From NCBI GenBank assembly GCA_009776625.1, contig WRNL01000023.1, forward strand, positions 1 through 16,002: a stretch of 16,002 nt of DNA, read 5' to 3'. The notes beneath the pieces were generated by a model, which did no database searches, was not told where the DNA came from, and saw nothing but the letters and a program-made list of their open reading frames with translations. Positions 5,993 through 13,438 of this stretch are shown here, in pieces (position 1 is the first letter of the stretch; every line of letters starts with the position of its first letter). This DNA is from Methanomassiliicoccaceae archaeon (GTDB lineage: Archaea; Thermoplasmatota; Thermoplasmata; Methanomassiliicoccales; Methanomethylophilaceae). The translations under genes were made by a program, and so were the position numbers.

Positions 5993-6562
5993 ATGATATA
6001 CACGCTGGAGGAGCTGCAACAGGAGTGCAGGAAGGGCAACAGGCACAGCCTCCTGCTGTTCTACGGGCACACGCAACCGCCCGGCGGCGCGGTCAACCAG
6101 GGCTGCCTGAGCCAGTGGTGGATGCGGCCCTTCACCGTCGACGGGGTGACGTACTCGTGCGCCGAGCAGTACATGATGGCCGGGAAGGCCCGGCTGTTCA
6201 ACGACGAGAAGGCTCTGTCGGCCATCATGTCCGCACGGGACCCCCGGACCATGAAGAGACACGGGCGCTCGGTGCGGGACTTCAAGGATTCCGTGTGGGA
6301 GGAGCACCGCCAGCGGATCGTCATGGAGGCGAACAGGGCGAAGTTCGGCCAGAACCCGGACCTCCTGGCCTTCCTGCTGGGGACGAAAGGCCGCATACTG
6401 GCCGAGGCCAGCCCCAGCGACAGGATCTGGGGCATCGGGATGGCGAAGGGCGACCCGGGCGCGGACGACCCCCTGAGATGGCGGGGGAAGAACCTGCTCG
6501 GGTTCGCCCTGACAGAGGTCCGCGACGAGCTGATGAAGGAGGGGGCGCGTGATCAAGGTTGA
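5993..6562 (+). CDS. NADAR-domain protein (YbiA/COG3236-like N-glycosidase)
   Basis: The 189-residue protein is a single NADAR domain. Conserved blocks are visible in order: 'LSQWWMRPFTVDGVTYSCAE' with 'QYMMAGKARLF' next to it (39-69), 'IVMEANRAKFGQNPDLL' (109-125), 'LAEASPSDRIWGIGM' (136-150) and the closing 'GKNLLGFALTEVR'. Known members cleave N-glycosidic bonds. E. coli YbiA-type proteins act on riboflavin intermediates, and others remove ADP-ribose from guanine in DNA as antidotes to DarT1. NADAR was predicted from gene neighbourhoods to act in NAD/ADP-ribose metabolism. Here it sits between nicotinamidase and a PRPP-synthetase-like kinase, so ADP-ribose release or clean-up is a reasonable guess. 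No DarT-like partner is in the window. It starts one base after the pncA stop and overlaps the next gene by 14 bases. Confidence 0.87.
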   Translation: MIYTLEELQQECRKGNRHSLLLFYGHTQPPGGAVNQGCLSQWWMRPFTVDGVTYSCAEQYMMAGKARLFNDEKALSAIMSARDPRTMKRHGRSVRDFKDSVWEEHRQRIVMEANRAKFGQNPDLLAFLLGTKGRILAEASPSDRIWGIGMAKGDPGADDPLRWRGKNLLGFALTEVRDELMKEGARDQG

Positions 6563-7346
6563 CGGCGTCCCTGTGGAGATCGGGCGGTACCCTGACGGGA
6601 CGCTCCGCCTAGAGGCTGGGGCCGGACCCGGCGGGGCGACGGTGGAATGGCTGTACGAGAGGGACGAGGAGATGGCGCTGTACTTCATAGCAAGGCACCT
6701 GCGCGGGCAGTGCGGCGCGGGCAGGATGACCCTGCGAATGCCCTACATCCCCAACGCCAGGATGGACCGAGTCAAGGAGGCAAGGGAGGTGTTCACGCTC
6801 AAACACTTCTGCGAGTTCGTGAACCTCATGGGGTTCGACGAGGTCATCGTCAGGGATCCACACTCGGACATATCCCTCTCAATGCTGGATAATGCGGTCG
6901 TCGAGCCAGTCGGCGATACGGTCAGGGGGCTGGTCGACAGCCTGCTCGACCCCAGGAGGGACATCGTGTTCTACCCCGACGAGGGGAGCCTCAGACGGTA
7001 CTCGGCGATGGTCGACTTCCCCTACGCCTACGGGGTGAAGGACCGCGACTGGAACACCGGCAGGATCTCGGGCCTCAAGGTCCGCGGCACCCTGCCGCCT
7101 GCCCCTTTCAACGCGCTGATAGTCGACGACATCTCGAGCTACGGCGGCACCTTCCTCCTGTCGGCGAGGAAGCTGAAGGATCTCGGCGCGGGCAAGGTGT
7201 ACCTGTACGTCACCCACTGCGAGGACTCCATCCTCAAAGGGGAGCTGATAGGGAGCGACCTGATCGATAGGATATACACCACAAAGAGCATCTTCACAGG
7301 GGACCACCCCTTGATCGAGGTCATAGGGGGCGCCCCCGATGGATGA
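6549..7346 (+). CDS. PRPP-synthetase-like kinase, candidate ADP-ribose pyrophosphokinase (Adps-like)
   Basis: The 265-residue protein belongs to the ribose-phosphate pyrophosphokinase family but to the short, divergent branch found beside NAMPT genes in phages. Seen features are 'MPYIPNARMDRV' (64-75, catalytic loop), 'VRDPHSD' with the ATP/Mg His at 105, and a C-terminal phosphoribosyl loop 'IVDDISSYGGTF' (191-202). In ordinary Prs this loop reads VDDI-x-DTxGT, and its D-T-x-x-T part holds the 5'-phosphate of ribose-5-phosphate. Here D and T are S and Y. NARP1 phage enzymes annotated as Prs convert ADP-ribose to ADPR-pyrophosphate. The altered loop, the NAMPT-like gene next door and the ADPR-linked neighbours make that activity plausible. 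Ordinary PRPP synthesis for salvage remains the alternative. The start is GTG 6549 with AAGGAGGG upstream, and the end overlaps the next gene. Confidence 0.8.
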   Translation: MIKVDGVPVEIGRYPDGTLRLEAGAGPGGATVEWLYERDEEMALYFIARHLRGQCGAGRMTLRMPYIPNARMDRVKEAREVFTLKHFCEFVNLMGFDEVIVRDPHSDISLSMLDNAVVEPVGDTVRGLVDSLLDPRRDIVFYPDEGSLRRYSAMVDFPYAYGVKDRDWNTGRISGLKVRGTLPPAPFNALIVDDISSYGGTFLLSARKLKDLGAGKVYLYVTHCEDSILKGELIGSDLIDRIYTTKSIFTGDHPLIEVIGGAPDG

Positions 7347-8823
7347 CGTGAACCCCCTGCTCCTGCTGGACTACTACAAGACCACGCACAGCGAGCAGTA
7401 CCCGGAGGGGATGACGAAGATCGTGTCCTACTACACCCCCCGCATGTCCCGCATCGCCGGCGAGGACGAGCTGACGATGTTCGGGCTGCAGGCGTTCATC
7501 AAGGAGTACCTCATCGGGTCGTTCGACAGGAACTTCTTCCGCAGGCCGAAGGAGGAGGTGCTGAGCGAGTACGAGCGGGTGATCGACAACACCCTCGGGA
7601 GGGGCATCGTCGACTACGGGAAGGTGGGGAGGCTCCACGACCTTGGATACCTGCCGATCGAGGTCAAGGCCGTGGACGAGGGCACGCGGGTCCCGGTGAG
7701 GGTGCCGATGTTCGAGGTCTCCAATACCCACGAGGGCTTCGCATGGTTGGTGAACACCCTGGAGACCGCGATGAGCTGCTCCCTTTGGCACACGCAGGTC
7801 TCGGCGAACGTGGGGTACATGTACAGGAGGATCGTCGACGAGTACTACGCCATGAGCGTCGACGACGACGTGCCGCGCAACCGCGCCCTGGGCGACTTCA
7901 GCATGAGGGGGCAGGAGAGCTGCGAGAGCGCCGTCAAGTCGAGCGCAGGGTTCTGCCTGTCGTTCGTCAACACTGCCACGGTCCCCGCCGTGCTGTACCT
8001 GGAGAGGTACTACAACTGCGACTGCGGGGCGGAACCGGTCGCGTTCGGGGCCATCTCCACCGAGCACTCGGTGATGAACAGCAACTACGCCGTGGACGGC
8101 GACGAGATAACGATGGTGAGGCGGCTGCTGAACGAGATATACCCGGAGAACGGCTTCAGCATGGTGTCCGACAGCTACGACTACTGGAACATGGTGGACG
8201 TCGTGATCCCGGAATGCAAGGGGGACATACTCGGGCACAGGGGGTACATAGGCGTGAGGGGGGACAGCGGCGACCCCGTGGGGATCAGCACAGAGACCGT
8301 CAGGAGGCTGTGGGGGACGTTCGGCGGGAGCGTGAACTCGAAAGGCTACAAGGTGCTTGACCCCCATGTGAAGGTGATATACGGCGACAGCATCACCCCG
8401 CAGAGGGCCGAGAGGATCTACAGTACGCTCGTCGGGGAGGGGTTCGCCTGCAACAACGTGCTGCTCGGCGTCGGGAGCTTCTCCATGCAGTGCCTGGAGC
8501 AGGACGGCGTCCTGAAGCCTTTCACGAGGGACACCTTCGGCATAGCGATGAAGGCCACCTACTGCGAGGTCGGGGGCAGGCCGGTGCAGATATTCAAGGA
8601 CCCCAAGACGGACACGGGGAACTTCAAGAAGTCCCAACGGGGCATGTGCGTCGTCTACCGGGACGGGAGCGGCGCCCTGACGTACAAGGACGGCTACGAC
8701 TCCGCGACCATCGGGTCGTTCGAGGGCGAGAACCTGCTGAGGCCGGTGTTCCGCGACGGCAAGATGTTAAAGGAGCAGACCCTTCAGGGGATACGCGGCA
8801 TCCTGCACGGGGGCGGGTTTTGA
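7339..8823 (+). CDS. NAMPT-like transferase, candidate nicotinate/nicotinamide ADPR- or phosphoribosyltransferase
   Basis: The 494-residue protein aligns along its whole length with nicotinamide phosphoribosyltransferase, not with the PncB nicotinate enzyme. Conserved points are Y13 in 'LLDYYKTTH' (human Y18), R190 in 'DFSMRG' (R196), E242-H243 in 'STEHS' (catalytic H247), R307 and D309 in 'RGDSGDP' (R311, D313), and G349-D350. The human residue D219, which holds the amide of nicotinamide, falls on A213 ('NTATV') in a gapless stretch, so amide selection should be lost. The human GSGGG loop reads GVGSF here, with an insertion after it. I infer a transferase that may use nicotinate. The donor could be PRPP, or ADPR-pyrophosphate as in NARP1 Namat. 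It overlaps the kinase gene by 8 bases and abuts nadE. Confidence 0.86.
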   Translation: MDDVNPLLLLDYYKTTHSEQYPEGMTKIVSYYTPRMSRIAGEDELTMFGLQAFIKEYLIGSFDRNFFRRPKEEVLSEYERVIDNTLGRGIVDYGKVGRLHDLGYLPIEVKAVDEGTRVPVRVPMFEVSNTHEGFAWLVNTLETAMSCSLWHTQVSANVGYMYRRIVDEYYAMSVDDDVPRNRALGDFSMRGQESCESAVKSSAGFCLSFVNTATVPAVLYLERYYNCDCGAEPVAFGAISTEHSVMNSNYAVDGDEITMVRRLLNEIYPENGFSMVSDSYDYWNMVDVVIPECKGDILGHRGYIGVRGDSGDPVGISTETVRRLWGTFGGSVNSKGYKVLDPHVKVIYGDSITPQRAERIYSTLVGEGFACNNVLLGVGSFSMQCLEQDGVLKPFTRDTFGIAMKATYCEVGGRPVQIFKDPKTDTGNFKKSQRGMCVVYRDGSGALTYKDGYDSATIGSFEGENLLRPVFRDGKMLKEQTLQGIRGILHGGGF

Positions 8824-8835
8824 GTGGTGGACAGA

Positions 8836-9585
8836 ATGTTCGACGCGAAAGAGACGAAGAGGCAGATGGTGGAATGGGTGAGGGGCTACTTCCGCGACAA
8901 CGGCTCCCCCCTGACGAAGGCCGTCATCGGGATCAGCGGCGGAAAGGACAGCTCCGTGGTCGCCGCGCTGTGCGTAGAGGCGCTCGGCAGGGACAGGGTG
9001 CTGGGCGTGCTCCTGCCGCAGGGAGAGCAGGAGGACATCGACGTGGCGTTCGACCTCTGCGAGGCCTTGGGCCTCGAACACGTGGTGATCAACATCGAGG
9101 ATTCCGTGCGGGGGCTGTACGGTGAGGTGGGGGCCGCAGGGCTGGCCCTCAACGACGTCGCCGTGTTCAACACCCCCGCCAGGATACGGATGGCGGCGCT
9201 GTACGCGGTCTCGGGCATCGTGGGCGGGAGGGTGGCCAACACCTGCAACCTCAGCGAGGACTGGGTCGGCTACGTGACGAAGTTCGGGGACTCGGCGGGC
9301 GACTTCTGCCCGCTCTCGGACCTGACCGCATCGGAGGTGAAGGCGATCGGCAGGGAGCTGGGGCTCGCCCCGAGGTTCATGGACAAGGTGCCGATGGACG
9401 GCCTCTGCGGCAAGACCGACGAGGAGAGCTTCGGCTTCACCTACGATGTCCTGGACAGGTACCTCCGCGAGGGCGTCTGCGAGGACGAGGGCGTTAAGGA
9501 GAGGATCGACAGGCTCCACCGCCTGGGCCTCCACAAGATGATGCCCCTGCCGGCGTTCAGGCTGTGCCGCCAAGGGGCTGACTGA
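8836..9585 (+). CDS. nadE: NAD synthetase, ammonia-dependent type
   Basis: This enzyme makes NAD from nicotinate adenine dinucleotide, ATP and ammonia, the last step of the deamidated route. It has no glutaminase domain, so it is the ammonia-dependent form of about 250 residues. The PP-loop 'GISGGKDSS' lies near the N-terminus. Further conserved parts are 'NTPARIRMAALYAV', 'ANTCNLSEDWVGYVTKFGDS', 'AGDFCPLSDLT' and 'DGLCGKTDEESFGFTYDVLD'. The 'NLSEDWVGY' version reminds me of enzymes from gut Firmicutes, which hints at transfer; this is from memory. ATG 8836 has GGTGG upstream and fits the family N-terminus (MFDAKETKRQ). GTG 8824, directly after the preceding stop, would add four residues and is also possible. 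It is the last gene of the NAD module and converges on the cardiolipin synthase gene. Confidence 0.92.
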   Translation: MFDAKETKRQMVEWVRGYFRDNGSPLTKAVIGISGGKDSSVVAALCVEALGRDRVLGVLLPQGEQEDIDVAFDLCEALGLEHVVINIEDSVRGLYGEVGAAGLALNDVAVFNTPARIRMAALYAVSGIVGGRVANTCNLSEDWVGYVTKFGDSAGDFCPLSDLTASEVKAIGRELGLAPRFMDKVPMDGLCGKTDEESFGFTYDVLDRYLREGVCEDEGVKERIDRLHRLGLHKMMPLPAFRLCRQGAD

Positions 9586-9641
9586 AGGGGAGCCGTGGTT
9601 GAATATAGCAATGATGGCGGCCCGCGCCACGGCCTGTGTCC

Positions 9642-11120
9642 TCACGCCCACGAGCTGAAAAGGCGTGCGACGCTCATCTTGAAGTTCTGCCACCGGGTGA
9701 GGCTGCCGTACTCCTCCAGGCTGTATTCGGCGCAATATGCCAGATCGTTCAGGAACGCCTCCGCCATCTGCCCCCCTATCCTCTTGGAGTAGACCATCGC
9801 GTTCGTCTCGAAATTCAGCGTCATGCTCCTCTGGTCGAGGTTCGCCGAGCCTATGGAGCAGTACTCCCCGTCGGCCACCAGAGTCTTCGAGTGCACGAAG
9901 CCGCCTATGTAGCGGTAAACCTTGACGCCGTTCCTCATCAGCTCCCCGGCGTTCATCAGGCTGACCCAGTACACGAAGAGGTGGTCGGGCCTGTCAGGCA
10001 TGATTATCCTCACGTCGACGCCGGAGCGGGCGGAGAGTATCAACCCCTTCAGCACGTTGTCGCTCGGCACGAGGTAGGGGGTGTGGATGTACAGCGTCCT
10101 CTTCGCGGCGCCTATGACCTTGAGGTACTGCAGCTCGATGGGGTTGTTCTTCGTGTCCGGCCCCCCCGATATAAGCTGCATGCCGTCCTCCCCCCGGCTG
10201 GCGGGCGCGTCCGCCGAGAAGTACTTCTCCCAGCTCTCCGCGTTCAGGTCGAGACGCCTCTTAGACGCGTACCCCCAGTCCATGAAGAACCTGAGGTTCA
10301 CCGCCGCCGCGCTCCGCCCCTCTATCCTGATGCCGGTGTCCCTCCACCTGCCCGCCTCGCCCTTGCCGAGGTACTCGTCGCCGATGTTGAACCCTGACAC
10401 GTACCCCACGGCCCCGTCGATGACCATCAGCTTCCTGTGGTTGCGGTTGTTCTTCTTAGGGCTGAGGAACACCGTCACGGAGCGATGGAACAGCTCGAAC
10501 TCCCCGCCGGCGGCGCGGAGCTCCTTGATCCTCTTCCCGAGGCCGCTGTTGAAGCCCACTGCGTCCACCATCAGCTTGACCTCGACGCCCGCCCTGGCCC
10601 TCTCGATCAGTATGTCCATGAACTCGTTCGAGAGCTTGTCGTTGCGTATTATGTAGTACTCGGCGTGGATGTGCCTCTGCGCCCCCCGCAGGTCGCTGAA
10701 CATGCGCTCGAAGAACACCTCGCCTTTCAGGTACAGGTCGAGCTTGTTCTCAGAGCTGTAGAACGCGCCCCCCGCATCCATGAGCGACCTCGCGAACCTC
10801 GCCTCCTCCTCCTTGTCGGGGGCGGCCTCCCTCCGCAGCTCCCTGATGGAGTCCTCCTTCATCGCGAGGAGGTTCTCGTCAGTGAGGTTCTTGATCGCGA
10901 AGTGCCTGCGCCTGTAGAACGTCTGCCCGAAGCAGAGGTAGATGAAGAACCCCACCGCCGGCAGGAGCAGCATGACCGCCGCCCAGAGGGCGATGGCGTA
11001 CGGGTCGGAGCGCTCGAAGAATATCAGGAATAGGATTATCACCACCGATGCCAGCCACAGTGCCAGTATCACGTAGCCTAGCGCAGTCGCAATAGAAGGG
11101 TCCAGAATACCCAATCCCAT
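9642..11120 (-). CDS. cls: Cardiolipin synthase, bacterial phospholipase-D type
   Basis: This membrane enzyme joins two phospholipids to form cardiolipin. In archaea, homologues make dimeric ether-lipid cardiolipins from archaetidylglycerol, as shown for a Methanospirillum enzyme. The 492-residue protein has the standard layout: two N-terminal helices (about 13-35 and 42-64, PLDc_N) and two catalytic HKD motifs. These are H228-K230-D235 in 'NHRKLMVIDG' and H410-K412-D417 in 'VHSKTLVADG', each followed by the usual G/S-N motif ('SGFNIGDEY', 'GSANLDQRS'). It is intact and of normal length. The ATG at 11120 has no strong ribosome-binding site. TTTTTACT lies about 25 bases upstream on the minus strand, so a leaderless transcript is possible. 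It stands alone between the NAD module and the translation operon. Confidence 0.92.
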   Translation of the reverse strand: MGLGILDPSIATALGYVILALWLASVVIILFLIFFERSDPYAIALWAAVMLLLPAVGFFIYLCFGQTFYRRRHFAIKNLTDENLLAMKEDSIRELRREAAPDKEEEARFARSLMDAGGAFYSSENKLDLYLKGEVFFERMFSDLRGAQRHIHAEYYIIRNDKLSNEFMDILIERARAGVEVKLMVDAVGFNSGLGKRIKELRAAGGEFELFHRSVTVFLSPKKNNRNHRKLMVIDGAVGYVSGFNIGDEYLGKGEAGRWRDTGIRIEGRSAAAVNLRFFMDWGYASKRRLDLNAESWEKYFSADAPASRGEDGMQLISGGPDTKNNPIELQYLKVIGAAKRTLYIHTPYLVPSDNVLKGLILSARSGVDVRIIMPDRPDHLFVYWVSLMNAGELMRNGVKVYRYIGGFVHSKTLVADGEYCSIGSANLDQRSMTLNFETNAMVYSKRIGGQMAEAFLNDLAYCAEYSLEEYGSLTRWQNFKMSVARLFSSWA

Positions 11121-11141
11121 GCCGCCGTCATGCGCCTTGTA

Positions 11142-11150
11142 GTAAAAAGA
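11142..11150 (-). promoter_or_regulatory. Putative TATA box of the cardiolipin synthase gene
   Basis: The minus strand reads CTTTTTACT about 22-30 bases before the ATG at 11120. At normal archaeal spacing transcription would begin at or next to the start codon, giving a leaderless mRNA. That would explain the lack of a Shine-Dalgarno sequence. Confidence 0.35.
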
Positions 11151-11199
11151 TTTTGTTCTCCCCCTCCGCCGTTGGTCGGTTCCATGGGGGCGGGGCCCG

Positions 11200-12945
11200 T
11201 CACATGCCCCAGAAGTGGTCTTCCTTCCTCTTTATGACTATGGTCTCCTCGAGGGTGGCCCTCTCGTCGTCGTTTATGTCGAGGACGGCGAGCTCCTTGG
11301 CCGCTGACTCCAGCAGGTCCACGTAGATCACGTCCTCCTCGTTTATCTGCCTGCCCGCCGTGACCCCCTCAATGCCTATCGCGACCTCGTCGCCCTGTTT
11401 CGCCTCTTTCAGGGTGTCCTCCCCTGAGTGGATGCTACGAATCTTGCCGGCGTCCCGCCCGTCCGCCCCTATGAGGCGCTCGCCGATCCTTATCCTCCCC
11501 GCCAGCACCATCACCCCCACTATCGCGGGCTTGCTCGCCCTGAAAACGCAGTCCGGCAGTATCCTGAACTTGGCGGGGAACGAGAACTCGGACCTCTTGT
11601 CGGAGTCTGTCTTCCTCTTGGACTCGTCCTCCCACTCCTGGTAGTCCTCGATCAGCTTGTACACTATCTGGTTGGTCAGGACCTTCACGTCGTGGTTCTC
11701 CAGCTCCGCCTCCGCGTCCCTCGTGACCGTGGCGTTGAACCCGAGGATCACATGGTTCGCCTTGTCCCCGTACGCCGCCTCCACCACGTCCCTCCTGGTT
11801 ATGTCGCCGATGCCGTATTTCCTTATCGGTATCCCGGCGGCCTTCGTCTCGAATGCCAGCGCCTCCAGCGACCCTATCGCGTCGGCCTTGATGGTGATGC
11901 CCTTCTCCGATACCTCTATCCTGATGGAGGAGTCCTCCTTCAGTTCCTTGACCGCGGGGTCGTTCGGCCCCTTGACCACCGCGAAGGGCGCGCCCGCTAT
12001 CACCCCCTCCATGCTCTGGGTGGCTATCTTCACGCCGGCCGCCGCATGCAGGTCCCTCACCGAGTCGAACCTGTCCCTGGGGTCCCTTATCTCGTCCAGG
12101 GGCTTCGGCTTCAGTATGGCTTTCACCTTCGTCACGTGCGGCGCGCCGCCCGTCCCGAGGGCGATGGTGTCCCCTTTCGCCAGAGTGCCGGAGTAGAGGA
12201 TCACGTCCATCGTCTTCCCGAGGCCCTTCTCCTCCTTTATCTCGAGGATCGTACCCCTGCCGGGCCCCTCCCCCTTCTCCAGCTGCTGCTCCAGGAAACG
12301 CTGCGCCAGCCCGATCAGCACCAGCAGGAGGTCGGGTATGCCCTCGCCCTCCTTCGCGCTTATGGGGACGAGCGCCACCGTCTTTGTGAAGTCGTCTATC
12401 CTGTCGTACCTGTCGGCGGATATGCCCTCGGCCGACAGCTGCGATATGACGTTGTACATCTTCTCGTCGAGCGCATCGAGGGTGTGCCGCTGCTGCGCCT
12501 TCTCGGAGAGTATGAACGGCCGGCCGTCCTCCGGCATCCACCCCTGGATCGTGTCTATCTTGTTCAGCGCTATGACGAAGGGGGTCTTGTACTGCCTCAG
12601 TATGCGGATCGACTCGACCGTCTGGGTCTTGATCCCCTCCCTGACGTCTATCACCAGGACCGCGAGGTCGGCGAGCGACCCCCCTCTGGCACGAAGCGTC
12701 ACGAAGGAGTGGTGCCCGGGGGTGTCTATGAAGAGCAGCCCTGGCACGTCGAACCTCTTCTTCCCGACCAGCTGGGCGCACATCTTGTATATGTGGTCGA
12801 TGGGTACCTCCGTCGCCCCTATGTGCTGGGTGATCAGGCCCGCCTCGCGCGCCTGCACCGAGGTGCCCCTGATCCTGTCGAGGAGCTTGGTCTTGCCGTG
12901 GTCCACATGGCCCAGCACGCTGACCACCGGTTGCCTTATAGCCAT
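11200..12945 (-). CDS. infB: Translation initiation factor aIF5B
   Basis: This GTPase promotes ribosomal subunit joining at the end of initiation. The 581-residue protein is the short archaeal form, without the long N-terminus of eukaryotic eIF5B, and has no intein. The GTPase elements are 'GHVDHGKT' (12-19, P-loop), 'GATEV' (43-47, switch 1), 'DTPGHHS' (74-80, switch 2) and 'NKID' (128-131). The catalytic His of the switch 2 region is present. Domains II to IV follow, with 'KGITIKADAIGSLEAL' (domain III) and 'FRILPDCVFRASKPAIVGV' (start of domain IV). It begins 33 bases after the ndk stop and is the last gene of the L7Ae operon. The site before ATG 12945 (GTGAG) is weak, so translation may be coupled to ndk. 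Confidence 0.96.
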   Translation of the reverse strand: MAIRQPVVSVLGHVDHGKTKLLDRIRGTSVQAREAGLITQHIGATEVPIDHIYKMCAQLVGKKRFDVPGLLFIDTPGHHSFVTLRARGGSLADLAVLVIDVREGIKTQTVESIRILRQYKTPFVIALNKIDTIQGWMPEDGRPFILSEKAQQRHTLDALDEKMYNVISQLSAEGISADRYDRIDDFTKTVALVPISAKEGEGIPDLLLVLIGLAQRFLEQQLEKGEGPGRGTILEIKEEKGLGKTMDVILYSGTLAKGDTIALGTGGAPHVTKVKAILKPKPLDEIRDPRDRFDSVRDLHAAAGVKIATQSMEGVIAGAPFAVVKGPNDPAVKELKEDSSIRIEVSEKGITIKADAIGSLEALAFETKAAGIPIRKYGIGDITRRDVVEAAYGDKANHVILGFNATVTRDAEAELENHDVKVLTNQIVYKLIEDYQEWEDESKRKTDSDKRSEFSFPAKFRILPDCVFRASKPAIVGVMVLAGRIRIGERLIGADGRDAGKIRSIHSGEDTLKEAKQGDEVAIGIEGVTAGRQINEEDVIYVDLLESAAKELAVLDINDDERATLEETIVIKRKEDHFWGM

Positions 12946-12978
12946 CCGTTCACGCTCACTGGTGCGCCTGGCGGGTGC

Positions 12979-13434
12979 TCACTCGTATATCCAGTCGTCG
13001 GCCGTCCTTCTGTAGGGGATCAGCTCTTCCGGCTTGAAGAAGATCGATATCTCCCTCGCGGCGGACTGCGGCGAGTCGGATCCGTGTATCAGGTTCATGC
13101 CGGTGACCATCCCGAAGTCGCCGCGTATGGTTCCAGGGGCGGACTCCTGGGGGTTGGTCTTGCCCATCATGCCCCTGCAAACCGCGACGGCGTTCTCGCC
13201 CTCCAGGACCATGGCGAGGACGGGCCCCGACGTGATATACGATATCAGCGAGTCGTAGAACCCCTTCCCTTTGTGCTCCCCGTAGTGGTCCTCGGCCGTC
13301 CCTTTGGGGATGACCATGAACTTCATCGCTACGATCTTCAGCCCTTTCCGCTCGAACCGGGACAGTATGTCGCCGCAGAGCCCCCTCTGGACGCCGTCCG
13401 GTTTGACCATGAGGTACGTCTGCTCTATGGCCAT
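12979..13434 (-). CDS. ndk: Nucleoside diphosphate kinase
   Basis: It transfers the gamma phosphate of ATP to other nucleoside diphosphates through a phosphohistidine intermediate. The 151-residue protein is of normal length. It shows 'YLMVKPDGVQRG' at the N-terminus, the catalytic His117 in 'NLIHGSDS', and the supporting 'GTIRGDFG' loop. The C-terminus 'DDWIYE' is typical. AAGGAG, which overlaps the end of the L24e gene, precedes the ATG. In archaea ndk is regularly placed between rpl24e and infB, as here; GTP supply for aIF5B is a common explanation. Confidence 0.97.
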   Translation of the reverse strand: MAIEQTYLMVKPDGVQRGLCGDILSRFERKGLKIVAMKFMVIPKGTAEDHYGEHKGKGFYDSLISYITSGPVLAMVLEGENAVAVCRGMMGKTNPQESAPGTIRGDFGMVTGMNLIHGSDSPQSAAREISIFFKPEELIPYRRTADDWIYE

Positions 13435-13438
13435 GGTA

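Noticed and set aside
4757..9585. The module as a classical defence system or toxin-antitoxin locus
   Set aside because: No nuclease, TIR, Sir2, DarT or other effector is encoded in it. All six genes fit NAD metabolism and its control. Any defence link would be indirect.
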